DNA of 64,000 nucleotides from Flavobacterium sp. Root420 (GTDB lineage Bacteria; Bacteroidota; Bacteroidia; Flavobacteriales; Flavobacteriaceae): NCBI RefSeq assembly GCF_001427905.1, contig NZ_LMEF01000029.1, positions 431,580 through 495,579 of the forward strand, written 5' to 3'. The notes beneath the pieces are model-generated. The model had not been told where the DNA came from. It did no database searches and worked only from the letters and a program-made list of their open reading frames with translations. Both the position numbers and the translations under genes were made by a program. Shown piece after piece: positions 25,492 to 35,602 of this stretch (positions are counted from its first letter, which is position 1; the number at the start of each line of letters is the position of its first letter).

Positions 25492-25537
25492 TAAAAGTAG
25501 CAGTAGTTCGTAAAATTGCTATCCTGTAGCATCCTGT
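25492..25537 (-). promoter_or_regulatory. PUL operator site 1 and promoter of the GH106 operon
   Basis: Minus strand: direct repeat ACAGGATGCT-ACAGGAT, halves starting at 25537 and 25527, and a TACTTTTA box (25499-25492) matching TAnnTTTG at seven of eight consensus-compatible positions. The first half starts exactly 38 nt upstream of the box. The start codon of GH106 is 27 nt further. Confidence 0.7.
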
Positions 25538-25694
25538 TTAAAATGAATTTGTAAAAAGTAAAATGGATAATAAATTTGTATTTTTTATTATTAATTCTTA
25601 TTTTTTGAGTAAAATAGATATGAAATGCTAAAAAAAATAAGTCAGGTCTTAAACATGCAAAATATAGAATTTACAGGTAAACTATAATGATTTT

Positions 25695-26750
25695 TTACAA
25701 GGAATTCCGCTCTATGTATCGGAAGGGATTTTTAATGAATTCTTTTTTACCGCTAAGGAGTAGTTTTGCTGCTTGATCTCCCATTGCTTGAAAATCAGTA
25801 CTAATAACTGTTATCCCTAAAAGGGCTTTGAGTGGAGTTTCGTTATAGGAAATAACCCCTACATCAACACCCATGGTCAAATTTTTTGCCCTGATCTGCT
25901 GTATTAAATTTACAAGATCGCTGTCCTCAAGGGTGATATAAGCTTCACTGGAATCAAATTCCTGATCAGGATAGATTTCGTCAAGAACTTCAAAATCCAT
26001 TTGATGTTTTTTGCAAAATTGTACAAATCCTTGTAAAACTGCCTTAGGGTATGGAAAAAGAGATTTGCTTGGGTATACTAATATGAATTTTTTATACTTT
26101 TTAACTTTCTCCACACCTTCTTCAAGAGCCTGAGCAATATCTTTTTTATAATCCTGATAAATAGCAGTAAAAGTTCCTGATATTTCAGAATAAGAATTGT
26201 CAAGTATTACTAATTTTTCTTTTGGAATAGCTTCAATAGCCTTAATCACCTTTGGAGTATAGTTAACATGGCTTTTGCCTTTGCCTATAAAGTGAGGCAT
26301 AATGATAAAGTAATTGTAATTATTTATATTTTTTTTCAGGGAATTAATGAAGAGCTGCTCATCGCAATAATAAATATACATGTTTACGCGTCCTTTTAGA
26401 CCTATGGTATCAACAAAAGCATTATAAACTTCCATTTTATAAGAACTGGGTTTGTTGATAAGAAAGAAAACATCAGTTTTAATATCTGAATTTATATCAC
26501 GCACAAAGTTTCCAACTCCTTTTACAGAGATAACGAGGTAACGGTCACGTAAAACTTTGTATGCTTTTTCGGCAGTATCCCTTGACATTGAATTTTTATC
26601 ACTTAATTCATTAATTGAAGGAAGTCGCTGCCCTGTTTTTATTATTCCCGATTCGATATCAGCCGCTATACTGTTTGCTACCTGAATAAATTTAGGAACA
26701 CTTGAATGTTCTTTAATATTGACTATAATGTGTTCTGTCTCTGGGATCAT
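25695..26750 (-). CDS. GntR-type HTH regulator with periplasmic-binding-protein-like sensor domain
   Basis: 351 residues, cytoplasmic. Residues about 15-85 are a GntR winged helix (FIQVANSIAADIESGIIKTG, QRLPSINELSDKNSMSRDTA, EKAYKVLRDRYLVISVKGVG). Residues about 95-345 are a LacI/periplasmic-binding-protein-like ligand domain (IMPHFIGKGKSHVNYTPKVI; TMGVDVGVISYNETPLKALL; VISTDFQAMGDQAAKLLLSG). This architecture (as in AraR-type proteins) senses a sugar and controls transport and degradation genes. It is the only regulator seen in the glycan locus, so it is the leading candidate for the operators listed here. Such proteins usually bind palindromes, whereas the sites here are direct repeats. It may be autoregulated through site 2. 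Confidence 0.85.
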   Translation of the reverse strand: MIPETEHIIVNIKEHSSVPKFIQVANSIAADIESGIIKTGQRLPSINELSDKNSMSRDTAEKAYKVLRDRYLVISVKGVGNFVRDINSDIKTDVFFLINKPSSYKMEVYNAFVDTIGLKGRVNMYIYYCDEQLFINSLKKNINNYNYFIIMPHFIGKGKSHVNYTPKVIKAIEAIPKEKLVILDNSYSEISGTFTAIYQDYKKDIAQALEEGVEKVKKYKKFILVYPSKSLFPYPKAVLQGFVQFCKKHQMDFEVLDEIYPDQEFDSSEAYITLEDSDLVNLIQQIRAKNLTMGVDVGVISYNETPLKALLGITVISTDFQAMGDQAAKLLLSGKKEFIKNPFRYIERNSL

Positions 26751-26910
26751 ACTGAATAATAAATGTAATAATTCGACAATAAATAATAAAATTTAGACGG
26801 ATTGTAACACCACAAAGCATTTGCAATTAATCTTGAATTTATTTCTGTAAAATAGTTAATTTTTTGATTTAGTTGTATTTAAAGTCTTAAAATAAGCTTA
26901 TTAATTTGCC

Positions 26911-26956
26911 GCAATATATTATATAATTCTTTATATAGTATCCCGTACTGTATGTT
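26911..26956 (-). promoter_or_regulatory. PUL operator site 2 (weak), upstream of the regulator gene
   Basis: Minus strand: CATACAGTACGGGATACTAT, with the second half ACGGGAT at 26946-26940 and a poor first half (AACATAC). Thirty-eight nt from the first half lies TATATTGC (26918-26911), a partial -7 box. It would leave a leader of about 160 nt before the regulator start. Other sequence in 26751-27321 shows no gene. Confidence 0.4.
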
Positions 26957-27241
26957 AAAATTTAAACTAATAAAAAATCAAAAAAAGTAACGACTAATAG
27001 AACGGATGAAAGACGAAGAAGCTGGTTCAAAATGTGGTGAAATATTTTAAAAGTGTCTTTGTAATGTTTTTATTTCTCAGTTTTTTTAGAAGATAAATAT
27101 GATATATGAAAAAAAAATGATCTTTTATTTTGATATTATTAGTTGTTGCAGTAATGCTTTGTTTAATATTGAAAATCAATAAGTTGAATAGTTTTTTTAG
27201 TTAAAATAAGCATAAAATAATTTATAAGATACTGAGAGTTA

Positions 27242-27287
27242 ACAGGATACTACAGGATGCTGTGCAATCTTCTTCTAAATAGATTTG
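27242..27287 (+). promoter_or_regulatory. PUL operator site 3 and promoter of the first susCD pair
   Basis: Direct repeat ACAGGATACT-ACAGGAT (27242-27258) and a perfect -7 box TAGATTTG (27280-27287), 38 nt from the first half. The SusC start codon is at 27322, followed by a leader that shares an imperfect palindrome with the second susC promoter. Confidence 0.75.
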
Positions 27288-27321
27288 GGTAAACTAATTA
27301 ATTAACCAAATTTAACTTTTT

Positions 27322-30300
27322 ATGAAAAACAAATTTAATCTTTTGCTGATCATGGCCTTGTTTGCGCTTTTGCATACATCAGGCTATGCGCAAAACAAAA
27401 CGGTTACAGGAACAGTTACGGATCCGTCCAAACTCTCTATTCCGGGAGTTAATGTAATTGTTAAGGGAACAAATCGAGGAGCGAGTACCGATTTTGATGG
27501 AAAATACAGTATTTCTGTAGCTCCTGGAGAAACTTTGACCTTTTCGTTTGTGGGATTTATCAAAAAAGAACAAGTAATTGGAGCTTCAAATAGTTACAAT
27601 ATTTCTTTAGATGCTGAAAGTTCAAATTTAAATGAAGTTGTAGTTATTGGCTACGGTACCCAAAAGAAAAAATTAACTAGTGGTGCCATATCTGGAATTA
27701 AAACAGAGAATTTTACAGAAAGGCCAATTTCAAGAATAGATCAGGGTTTGATCGGACAGGTAGCAGGGGTTCGTGTTAAGCAAACGACAGGTTTACCAGG
27801 ACAGCCTTTTAGTATCGAAATTAGAGGTTCAGGTTCTATTACTGCCGGAAACGAGCCATTGTACGTTGTAGATGGATTTCCTATTTATACCGAAGGATCA
27901 AATTCTAATGGAGGGTTTTCAAACGGAAGTCCATTGGATAATATGAACCCTAATGATGTTGCTTCTGTTGAAGTTTTAAAAGACGCTGCTGCAGCTGCAA
28001 TTTATGGTTCCCGTGCTTCTAACGGTGTGGTTATCATCACAACAAAAAAAGGAAAAAAAGGAAAACCACAGTTTACTTTTAATACTTACGGAGGAGTTAA
28101 TAAAGAAGCAAACAGAGTTGATATGCTTGATGCTCAGGGATGGATTAACCGTGCAAAAACAATGATTGACGGACAGTGGCTTGGATCTGGAATTACAGGT
28201 GCTTCTGCCAGCCAGACTAATGCTGAAAGAATTGCGGCTTATAATTTAAAAAATCCAACAGCGCCTCTTATTCCAAGTAATAGCAGATATTATACCTATT
28301 TGTATGATGACAGATGGGATATTCCAGGTCATCCGGGATTAGATTATATTGATTGGCAGGATAAAGTTTTTCGTACCGGAGAGTTTAGTAATTATCAATT
28401 AACTGCTTCTGGTGCTACAGATGCTGTAAATTATTATGTTTCTGCAAACTATCAAAAAAATACCGGATACATTGTTGGTACCGATTATACTCTTTTTTCG
28501 GGGAGAGCAAATATTGATGTTAAATTATCAGAAAGTTTTAAGATGGGAATCAATTTAGCGCCATCTTATTCTATTAAAAATGATCCGGGAGTTGAAGGAA
28601 AAGATAATACTTTGTTTAAAGCCCTTACTGCAACTCCGGTTTTTGAAAGTGCTTCAAATGCCGCAGGAGAAAAGTATACAACAAGATATGCATGGGGATC
28701 AAGTACAACCAATATGCTAAATGCACTGGCCAGAACGGGTAGAAACTCGATGTATAGAACTTTGATTTCTGGATATGCGAATTATCAATTTGCGAAAAGT
28801 TTTACTTTCAAAAGCACCATTAACTTTGATAACTCAGATAATGTGAATGAAAGCTATACGCCAAATGATGTAATTGCAAGTATAAGAGGAGCTTACAATA
28901 CCTACAGAAGGCAAAATATAGTTAATGAAAACACCCTTACTTATGATAAAACTTTTGGAGACCACAGTTTTAACGTGCTTTTAGGGCAATCTTTTAATAA
29001 GTATGAAATTACAAAATCTACAATGTCTTCAGGAGCGCTTTATAACAGCTCAACTATAGAGACATTGCCTGCGGGATCTATCGGTTCAACAACTGCAGAA
29101 AAAAATACATTACTTTCTTATTTCACTCGTCTTCAGTACAATTTCAAAGAAAAATATATTCTGGCAGCAAGTATAAGACGTGATGGTTCTTCGAAATTTG
29201 GTACAGAGAGAAGATGGGGAACTTTTTCATCTCTTTCTCTGGGATGGAGAGTGAAACAAGAAGCGTTTTTACAGAATGTTGACTGGCTAAGTGAATTAAA
29301 GTTAAGAGCCAGTGCAGGTACAAATGGAAGTAATAATATTGGAAGTTATGCGCAGTATGCAACCCTTGGGACATTTAATTATTCGCTTGGTGGCGCAGCT
29401 GCAGCTGGTCAGGGAGCAGCCTCGATTCCAAATTCAGATCTGCATTGGGAAGAATCAAAAAGTATAGATTTTGGTTTGGATTTCGCATTTATAAAAAACA
29501 GACTTAGCGGAACATTTGAAGTCTATAGAAAAAATAATAACGAATTGCTTTTAAGAGTTCCGACTCCAAGTTCTTCTGGTTTTCAAACATTTCAAACCAA
29601 CATTGGTGAAGTACAAAATCAGGGATGGGAATTTGAGATGAACTCTCTAAACGTTAAAACATCTAGTTTTGAATGGAGAACATCAGCAAACATTAGTCAT
29701 AATGAAAATAAAGTGGTGGCTTTAGGTCCGGGTCAAAACAAAATTGAAATTAGTAATTCTTTTGATGGAGGAATTCCTTTTATAAAATTAGAAGTTGGCA
29801 AACCAATGTATACCATTTTTGGATTAAAACAAGATGGAGTAGTTAGTCAGGCGGATATAGATACAGGCGGAACCACTATTGGTGGGAACAAATTGGTGCT
29901 TGGAGATCCAAGATATGTTGATCAAAACGGAGATAAAAAAATTAACTCAGAAGACCGTATAGATTTAGGAAATCCAACTCCAAAATATACATGGGGAATT
30001 ACGAACACTTTTAAATACAAAGACATTGATTTGAATATTTTAGTTCAGGGACAAAATGGAGGAACAGTTTACGGATTAACAGGACGTGCTATTGACCGTA
30101 CCGGAATGGGATCTGTAGAGAATTCTCTAAACGTTGACCCTGCAGTTAGAGGAAACTGGAGAACTTCTTTTGGCTATCAGGCAAACTCTGACTGGTTGTA
30201 TAAGTCTGATTATATAAGCGTTAGAAATATTTCTATTGGATATAATTTAAGACAAGCATTAAAAGGGATTAAAAGAATTGATAACGCAAGACTATATGTA

Positions 30301-30465
30301 ACAGGTGAAAACTGGTTTTATTGGAACAAATACAAAGTTGGTTTTAACCCTGAAGCGGTAAATACTTCAGGAAGTTCAAACTCTGATTTTGCTGTACCGG
30401 TTGATTACGGTGGAGCGCCTTTGGCAAAATCTTTAGTTATCGGGCTTAACATTAATTTTAATTAA
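27322..30465 (+). CDS. SusC/RagA-type TonB-dependent outer-membrane transporter
   Basis: 1047 residues with a signal peptide (LLLIMALFALLHTSGYAQNK). A carboxypeptidase-regulatory-like domain (about 27-105, VTGTVTDPSKLSIPGVNVIV) is followed by the plug domain with EVVVIGYGTQKKK, LYVVDGFPI and VLKDAAAAAIYGSRASNGVV. The remainder is a 22-strand beta-barrel ending LVIGLNINFN, with the terminal aromatic residue typical of outer-membrane proteins. It imports oligosaccharides bound by its SusD partner, whose gene starts 6 nt later. The signal peptide and promoter strongly resemble those of the second susC, so the two units are probably related by duplication. Confidence 0.95.
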   Translation: MKNKFNLLLIMALFALLHTSGYAQNKTVTGTVTDPSKLSIPGVNVIVKGTNRGASTDFDGKYSISVAPGETLTFSFVGFIKKEQVIGASNSYNISLDAESSNLNEVVVIGYGTQKKKLTSGAISGIKTENFTERPISRIDQGLIGQVAGVRVKQTTGLPGQPFSIEIRGSGSITAGNEPLYVVDGFPIYTEGSNSNGGFSNGSPLDNMNPNDVASVEVLKDAAAAAIYGSRASNGVVIITTKKGKKGKPQFTFNTYGGVNKEANRVDMLDAQGWINRAKTMIDGQWLGSGITGASASQTNAERIAAYNLKNPTAPLIPSNSRYYTYLYDDRWDIPGHPGLDYIDWQDKVFRTGEFSNYQLTASGATDAVNYYVSANYQKNTGYIVGTDYTLFSGRANIDVKLSESFKMGINLAPSYSIKNDPGVEGKDNTLFKALTATPVFESASNAAGEKYTTRYAWGSSTTNMLNALARTGRNSMYRTLISGYANYQFAKSFTFKSTINFDNSDNVNESYTPNDVIASIRGAYNTYRRQNIVNENTLTYDKTFGDHSFNVLLGQSFNKYEITKSTMSSGALYNSSTIETLPAGSIGSTTAEKNTLLSYFTRLQYNFKEKYILAASIRRDGSSKFGTERRWGTFSSLSLGWRVKQEAFLQNVDWLSELKLRASAGTNGSNNIGSYAQYATLGTFNYSLGGAAAAGQGAASIPNSDLHWEESKSIDFGLDFAFIKNRLSGTFEVYRKNNNELLLRVPTPSSSGFQTFQTNIGEVQNQGWEFEMNSLNVKTSSFEWRTSANISHNENKVVALGPGQNKIEISNSFDGGIPFIKLEVGKPMYTIFGLKQDGVVSQADIDTGGTTIGGNKLVLGDPRYVDQNGDKKINSEDRIDLGNPTPKYTWGITNTFKYKDIDLNILVQGQNGGTVYGLTGRAIDRTGMGSVENSLNVDPAVRGNWRTSFGYQANSDWLYKSDYISVRNISIGYNLRQALKGIKRIDNARLYVTGENWFYWNKYKVGFNPEAVNTSGSSNSDFAVPVDYGGAPLAKSLVIGLNINFN

Positions 30466-30471
30466 AAGAAA

Positions 30472-32010
30472 ATGAAAAAATATATTTATTTAATGGCAGG
30501 CGCTGTATTATTTGCGCTGACATCTTGTACAGATGAGTTGAATCAATTGCCGTTATCGCAAGGGACAATTGAGAATTTTTATGCTACTCCGGGTGACTTT
30601 GTCCAGGCGAGAAATGCCACTTATTCAGTAGCTTTTCACGGAGCAGGAACCTATGGTTATGCAAACAGGGTTTTGAATCTGAGCGAAGTAAGATCTGATA
30701 ACTTGTTGGCAACAACAATAGCATCAAGAGATTGGGAGGGAATCAATAGTTTTTATACATCTATTAGTTCTAACACTTATGTAAAAGAAGCGTATACAAG
30801 TAATTACAATGCAATATACAAGGCAAATCAGTTACTTGAAAAACTTGCAGAAAAAGGTGATGCAATCTTTACAAATCCTGCTGATAAAACAGCAATGGTG
30901 GCTGAAGCTCGTTTTTTAAGAGCGTTTTGCTATTTTGATTTGATTAGATGGTTTGGGAGAGTGCCTTTAATTGACAGAACAATGACGATTCAGGAGGCCT
31001 CTAAAGTGGGCAGAACTCCTGTAACTGAAATTTATGATTTAATTATTTCGGATTTAAATCTGGCTATTGCAGATCTTAGTCCAACTTATGATGCAGCTAA
31101 TTTTGGAAGAGTAACAAAATATGGGGCAAAATCATTACTAGGATTAGTTTACATGACGCGTTCCTCACCAAAATACGGAATTGATGGTGCAATGCTTGGA
31201 TTGAACGAATGGGATAAAGCCTATAAAGAGCTAAATGACATTAAATTAAGCGGACTGTATACCTTTGGAGCAGATTACGCAGCCATTTTTAAAACAGAAG
31301 GTCTTGCAAACAAAGAGAATGTACTAACTATTCCGTACACACAAAATATTTCAACTCCGGTTGGAGGAAACTTTATGGTTGAGTTGGGATATGAGCCTTA
31401 TTTTGCTTCAGTAAATCCATCGGCAGGGCAGCAAGGATCCTTAGAAGCTAAACCAATTTCGAAAGGGTTTTTAAATATGTTTGCGGCGACTGATAAAAGA
31501 AAAATTGCGGGTATTGCTACAAGTTATACAGTAGCTTCGGGAACTTACAAAGGAAGTTATACAGAGCCGGTTTTCATAAAATATATAGACCCGACAAGAT
31601 ACGGAAACGGTCGTGAGGACTGGGGTGTAGATTTTATGGTAACACGTTACACTGATGTATTGATGTTAATGGCAGAATGTACATTACATGGCGGTGGTGG
31701 AACTCAGGCAGATGTAGATGCAATTGTTAATCAGGTTAGAACCAGAGCGGGTGTACCGGCAGATGCTGTAAATATCACTTTGGATCAATTGTTTGACGAA
31801 AGAAGAAAAGAATTCTTTTCAGAAGGTACAAGATGGTTTGATTTAATCAGATCAGGAAAAGCGGTGACCATTATGAATGCATGGAGAATAATTGAGGATA
31901 CAGGTAATAAAATTAGAGTAATCGACAATAACTCGCTATTGTACCCTATTCCGTTGCAGGAACTTTTGGCTGTGCCTGGACTTTATGATCAAAATCCTGG
32001 ATACGATTAA
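30472..32010 (+). CDS. SusD/RagB-type surface glycan-binding lipoprotein
   Basis: 512 residues. The lipoprotein signal peptide has its lipobox cysteine at residue 19 (AVLFALTSC). The helical SusD fold shows YKANQLLEKLAEKGDAIFTN, MVAEARFLRAFCYFDLIRWF and the C-terminal FDERRKEFFSEGTRWFDLIR, which is characteristic of the family. It forms the lid on the upstream SusC and captures glycan at the cell surface. It is followed by the terminator at 32044-32076, so this pair is a two-gene transcript. Confidence 0.95.
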   Translation: MKKYIYLMAGAVLFALTSCTDELNQLPLSQGTIENFYATPGDFVQARNATYSVAFHGAGTYGYANRVLNLSEVRSDNLLATTIASRDWEGINSFYTSISSNTYVKEAYTSNYNAIYKANQLLEKLAEKGDAIFTNPADKTAMVAEARFLRAFCYFDLIRWFGRVPLIDRTMTIQEASKVGRTPVTEIYDLIISDLNLAIADLSPTYDAANFGRVTKYGAKSLLGLVYMTRSSPKYGIDGAMLGLNEWDKAYKELNDIKLSGLYTFGADYAAIFKTEGLANKENVLTIPYTQNISTPVGGNFMVELGYEPYFASVNPSAGQQGSLEAKPISKGFLNMFAATDKRKIAGIATSYTVASGTYKGSYTEPVFIKYIDPTRYGNGREDWGVDFMVTRYTDVLMLMAECTLHGGGGTQADVDAIVNQVRTRAGVPADAVNITLDQLFDERRKEFFSEGTRWFDLIRSGKAVTIMNAWRIIEDTGNKIRVIDNNSLLYPIPLQELLAVPGLYDQNPGYD

Positions 32011-32043
32011 TAACTAAGTATTTTATTTTTTTGTTTTAGAAAG

Positions 32044-32076
32044 AAACCGTTTCATTTTTTGAGGCGGTTTTTTTTG
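32044..32076 (+). terminator. Terminator of the first susCD operon
   Basis: An 11-bp stem including G-U pairs (AAACCGTTTCA with TGAGGCGGTTT) and a T run, 34 nt after the SusD stop. The rest of 32077-32380 is AT-rich with nothing recognised. Confidence 0.75.
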
Positions 32077-32381
32077 GATTTATTTAGTTGAAAAAACAGA
32101 AGGCTTTTTGTTTTACATAAGCAACTTTAAGGTTTTTTAATTGAAATTGTTTTGGTGCTAAATATGTAGTGTTTTTAGTCGTATTTTTTATATTCAATAG
32201 AAATTTTTGAACAAAATTACAGTATGTTAAAAAAATATATTATTTAATTTTGATATTTATATTTTTATGATTTTTGTTTAAATCTTCTTTGAAAATCAAG
32301 GGATTGAAGGTTTTTATGGTTAAAAAAAACTTAATTAAAATGGATAATATACTATAAATTAGAGTTCTACTAATTTGTTTT

Positions 32382-32427
32382 ACAGGATACTACAGGACGG
32401 TACGGAATTAACTTCTGGATAAATTTG
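32382..32427 (+). promoter_or_regulatory. PUL operator site 4 and promoter of the second susCD pair
   Basis: ACAGGATACT-ACAGGAC (32382-32398) with a perfect -7 box TAAATTTG (32420-32427) exactly 38 nt from the first half. A 12-bp-arm palindrome (AAATTTGGTTAA, 32421-32432, and TTAACCAAATTT, 32441-32452) overlaps the box and reaches to 9 nt before the start codon. Confidence 0.75.
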
Positions 32428-32460
32428 GTTAACTAATTAATTAACCAAATTTTAACTTTT

Positions 32461-35400
32461 ATGAAAAACAAATTTAGTGTTCTGTTGCTGATGGCAATGA
32501 TTGCATTATTCCATGCATCGGGCTACGCACAGAATAAAGTAGTTAAAGGTATTGTTAAAGACGGTGCAGGTCTGCCGGTACCAGGTGCAAATGTCCTCAT
32601 TAAAGGAAGTCAGAATGGAGTCAGCACAGATATGGATGGAAGTTATTCCATCAGTGTGGCACCCGGAAATGTTCTGGTTTACACTTTCATCGGTTTTAAA
32701 AAACAGGAAATCACTGTTGGAAGCGCGGCTACTGTTAATGTCGTATTACAAGAAGAAGACAATTCCCTTGAGGAAGTTGTTGTTGTAGGATACGGTACAA
32801 AGAAGAAAAAAGATCTTACCGGATCTATTGTCAGTGTAGGTGCTGAAGAAATTGCTTCGCGACCTGTTGTTAATGCAGTTCAGGCGGTACAAGGAAAGGC
32901 TGCCGGAGTTGATGTTACCACTAACGAACGTCCGGGAACTGTTGCGAGTATTACCATTCGTGGAGCTCGTTCTATTTCGGCTTCCAATGAACCACTTTAC
33001 GTAGTAGATGGTATTCCGTTAAATACAAGGCTTAATACCGATGCAACTACAGGAAAAAATAGTGTTGATGCTAATTCAGGAGGAATCGACTTTTTAAATC
33101 CTACAGATATTGAATCAATTGATATATTAAAAGATGCCTCTGCAACAGCGATTTATGGTTCTCGTGGGGCGAATGGTGTAGTTATTATTTCAACTAAAAA
33201 AGGAAAAAATGGGAGATTTACATTAAATTATGATACCTCTATTGTAACGGAAGAGATACATGAAAATGCTCCAATGATGACTGCTGGAGAATATATTGAT
33301 TTTCGTCGTTGGGGAAGATATTATTCTAATCCAACTGCTTTTCCAAAAGGAGATGCGCCAAATATAGAAAATGATAAATTAATTTTCCTGGCTTCTGCTG
33401 ATCCGGCTGCATGGGCAAACATTGCCAAAGGATGGGAAGGCGGAACCTGGGATGGTTCTAAGGTAGCTACTACAGACTGGACCAAATTTGTAACCCGCAC
33501 CGGAATTACAGTACAGCATACGCTAGGTGTTAGTGGTGGTACTGAAAAAATGAAGGCTTATGGTTCTTTTGGATATTTAAACAATACAGGAACATTATTC
33601 GGGCAAAGTTATAAGCGTTATAGCGGTACGGCCAATGTTGATATTACACCAACAAAATGGTTTCAGATGGGAGTAAGCATTAATACCAGTTATGGTATAA
33701 ATGAATACGGACAATCAAACACAGGAAGAACAGCGGTTACAAGTTCTACCGGAATTTACGCTACTGCGCGTACAAATCTCCCTTATGCAGTTCCTTATGA
33801 CCTAAACGGAAACAGAATTGATAGTCCCGGAGGTGATTCTACGATCAGGACTCCTGTTGATGAATATAAATTATCGCAGGATCAACGTGTCACAATGCGT
33901 GCTTTTGGTAGCTTATATGCACAGTTTGATTTAGGTGGTTTCAATTCTAAGCTTGAGGGTTTAAAATACCGTGTTAATTTTGGTCCGGATCTTACCTCTT
34001 ACCGTGATGGTGTTTTTTTAGATGGTAAATCAGCGATTCGCTCAGGAACAAGTTTTGCTTCTTTAACTAAAGAACAAACCATCTCATATACATTGGACAA
34101 CTTGCTTTTTTATAACAAAACTTTTGGTAATCATACTGTTGGTGGGACTTTGTTATTGAGTCAAACACAATATCATAATGAGCAAAGTGCTATGTCAGCC
34201 AATGATATAAAAGATCCAAGAAACAAATGGAATGCTTTGACTCCTTCTAATGTAACTCTTGCAGGTTATTCTTCTGGTTTAATAGAATCGGGTTTATATT
34301 CTTATATGGCTAGGTTAAATTACAGTTTTGCAGATAAGTATTTGTTCACTGGATCGTTTCGTAGTGACTCGGCTTCTCAATTAGCACCAGGGCATAAAGA
34401 AGCGTTTTTTCCAAGTGCTTCCGGAGCGTGGGTTTTAAATAAAGAAAAGTTTCTTGAGGATGTATCCTGGATTAACCAATTGAAAATGAGAGTTGGTTAT
34501 GGTGTTACCGGAAATTCTGCAATTGCTGCTTACGGTACCCAACCTCCATTGACAGGGATAGTTTATCCAAACGGCTCAGGTGTTGTTAACAATACATCAT
34601 TAGGGAATTTAGATTTGGGTTGGGAAGAAACAGCACAGTTTAATTATGGGATCGATTTCTCACTCTTTAACAGCAGAATAGCAGGTGCGTTAGATTATTA
34701 TACAAGTAAAACAACTAATTTATTGTTTAAAAGAGGGATTCCAACAGTAAATGGTGCTAAAGATTCGTATCAAAACGTTGGTGAAACTGAAGGAAGCGGA
34801 GTGGAACTGACCCTGAATACAGTAAACGTAACAGTAAAAGATTTTGAGTGGACTTCTACTTTTAATGGTTCATACCAACAAAGTAAAATTGTATCGCTGC
34901 AAAATGGAAAATTTAATGATATCACTAACAATTTATTTATTGGGAATTCTCAAAATGTAATTTACGGTTTCGAATCAAACGGAATCTGGAAACCTGAAGA
35001 TGCTGCCGAGATGGCAAAATTCAATGCTGCTGCAGGTTCGACTATATTTACTTTTGGTAATGCAAGACCAGTAGACCAAAATGGGGATTATAAAATTGAT
35101 GCTAATAATGACCGTGTGATTATAGGTTCTAAAGATCCAAAATACATTATGGGATTAACCAATACCTTTACTTATAAAAATGTAGAATTATCGTTCTTTA
35201 TCTATGGTCGTATGGGGTATTATTATGATACTTCAGGAGAAAACGAAGGAGCAAAAGGAAGCCAGAGATCAATTGATTATTATACAGATAATAATACCGA
35301 TGCCGAATATCAAAAACCAATTTATTCTGCCGGTACAGGAGATCCATATTATCCAATATTAGGATATCGTAGTGGCTCTTTCTTAAAAATGAGAAATGTT

Positions 35401-35580
35401 TCCCTAGCATATCATTTCGATAGAGATTTAGTGCAAAAACTAGGACTTTCTAAATTGAGATTATACTGTCAGGCAACAAATCCAGGTATGATTTTCACAA
35501 AAGTAAAATGGACTGATTTGGATACACAGACAACAGCGTCAAACAGAGGTATGACTTTAGGGTTAAATGTAGAATTCTAA
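32461..35580 (+). CDS. SusC/RagA-type TonB-dependent outer-membrane transporter
   Basis: 1039 residues with a signal peptide (FSVLLLMAMIALFHASGYAQ). Regulatory-like domain about 27-105 (GIVKDGAGLPVPGANVLIKG), plug with EVVVVGYGTKKKKDLTGSIV, LYVVDGIPL and ILKDASATAIYGSRGANGVV, then the beta-barrel ending GLNVEF. It pairs with the larger SusD that starts 22 nt downstream. The barrel sequence differs clearly from the first SusC, suggesting different oligosaccharide ligands, whereas the N-terminus and leader DNA are similar. Confidence 0.95.
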   Translation: MKNKFSVLLLMAMIALFHASGYAQNKVVKGIVKDGAGLPVPGANVLIKGSQNGVSTDMDGSYSISVAPGNVLVYTFIGFKKQEITVGSAATVNVVLQEEDNSLEEVVVVGYGTKKKKDLTGSIVSVGAEEIASRPVVNAVQAVQGKAAGVDVTTNERPGTVASITIRGARSISASNEPLYVVDGIPLNTRLNTDATTGKNSVDANSGGIDFLNPTDIESIDILKDASATAIYGSRGANGVVIISTKKGKNGRFTLNYDTSIVTEEIHENAPMMTAGEYIDFRRWGRYYSNPTAFPKGDAPNIENDKLIFLASADPAAWANIAKGWEGGTWDGSKVATTDWTKFVTRTGITVQHTLGVSGGTEKMKAYGSFGYLNNTGTLFGQSYKRYSGTANVDITPTKWFQMGVSINTSYGINEYGQSNTGRTAVTSSTGIYATARTNLPYAVPYDLNGNRIDSPGGDSTIRTPVDEYKLSQDQRVTMRAFGSLYAQFDLGGFNSKLEGLKYRVNFGPDLTSYRDGVFLDGKSAIRSGTSFASLTKEQTISYTLDNLLFYNKTFGNHTVGGTLLLSQTQYHNEQSAMSANDIKDPRNKWNALTPSNVTLAGYSSGLIESGLYSYMARLNYSFADKYLFTGSFRSDSASQLAPGHKEAFFPSASGAWVLNKEKFLEDVSWINQLKMRVGYGVTGNSAIAAYGTQPPLTGIVYPNGSGVVNNTSLGNLDLGWEETAQFNYGIDFSLFNSRIAGALDYYTSKTTNLLFKRGIPTVNGAKDSYQNVGETEGSGVELTLNTVNVTVKDFEWTSTFNGSYQQSKIVSLQNGKFNDITNNLFIGNSQNVIYGFESNGIWKPEDAAEMAKFNAAAGSTIFTFGNARPVDQNGDYKIDANNDRVIIGSKDPKYIMGLTNTFTYKNVELSFFIYGRMGYYYDTSGENEGAKGSQRSIDYYTDNNTDAEYQKPIYSAGTGDPYYPILGYRSGSFLKMRNVSLAYHFDRDLVQKLGLSKLRLYCQATNPGMIFTKVKWTDLDTQTTASNRGMTLGLNVEF

Positions 35581-35602
35581 ATTAATTTTAAAAAAGATCA
35601 TT

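Noticed and set aside
27100..27210. Short plus-strand frames in the regulator-susC gap
   Set aside because: They have at most 17 codons, AT-rich composition and no conserved features.
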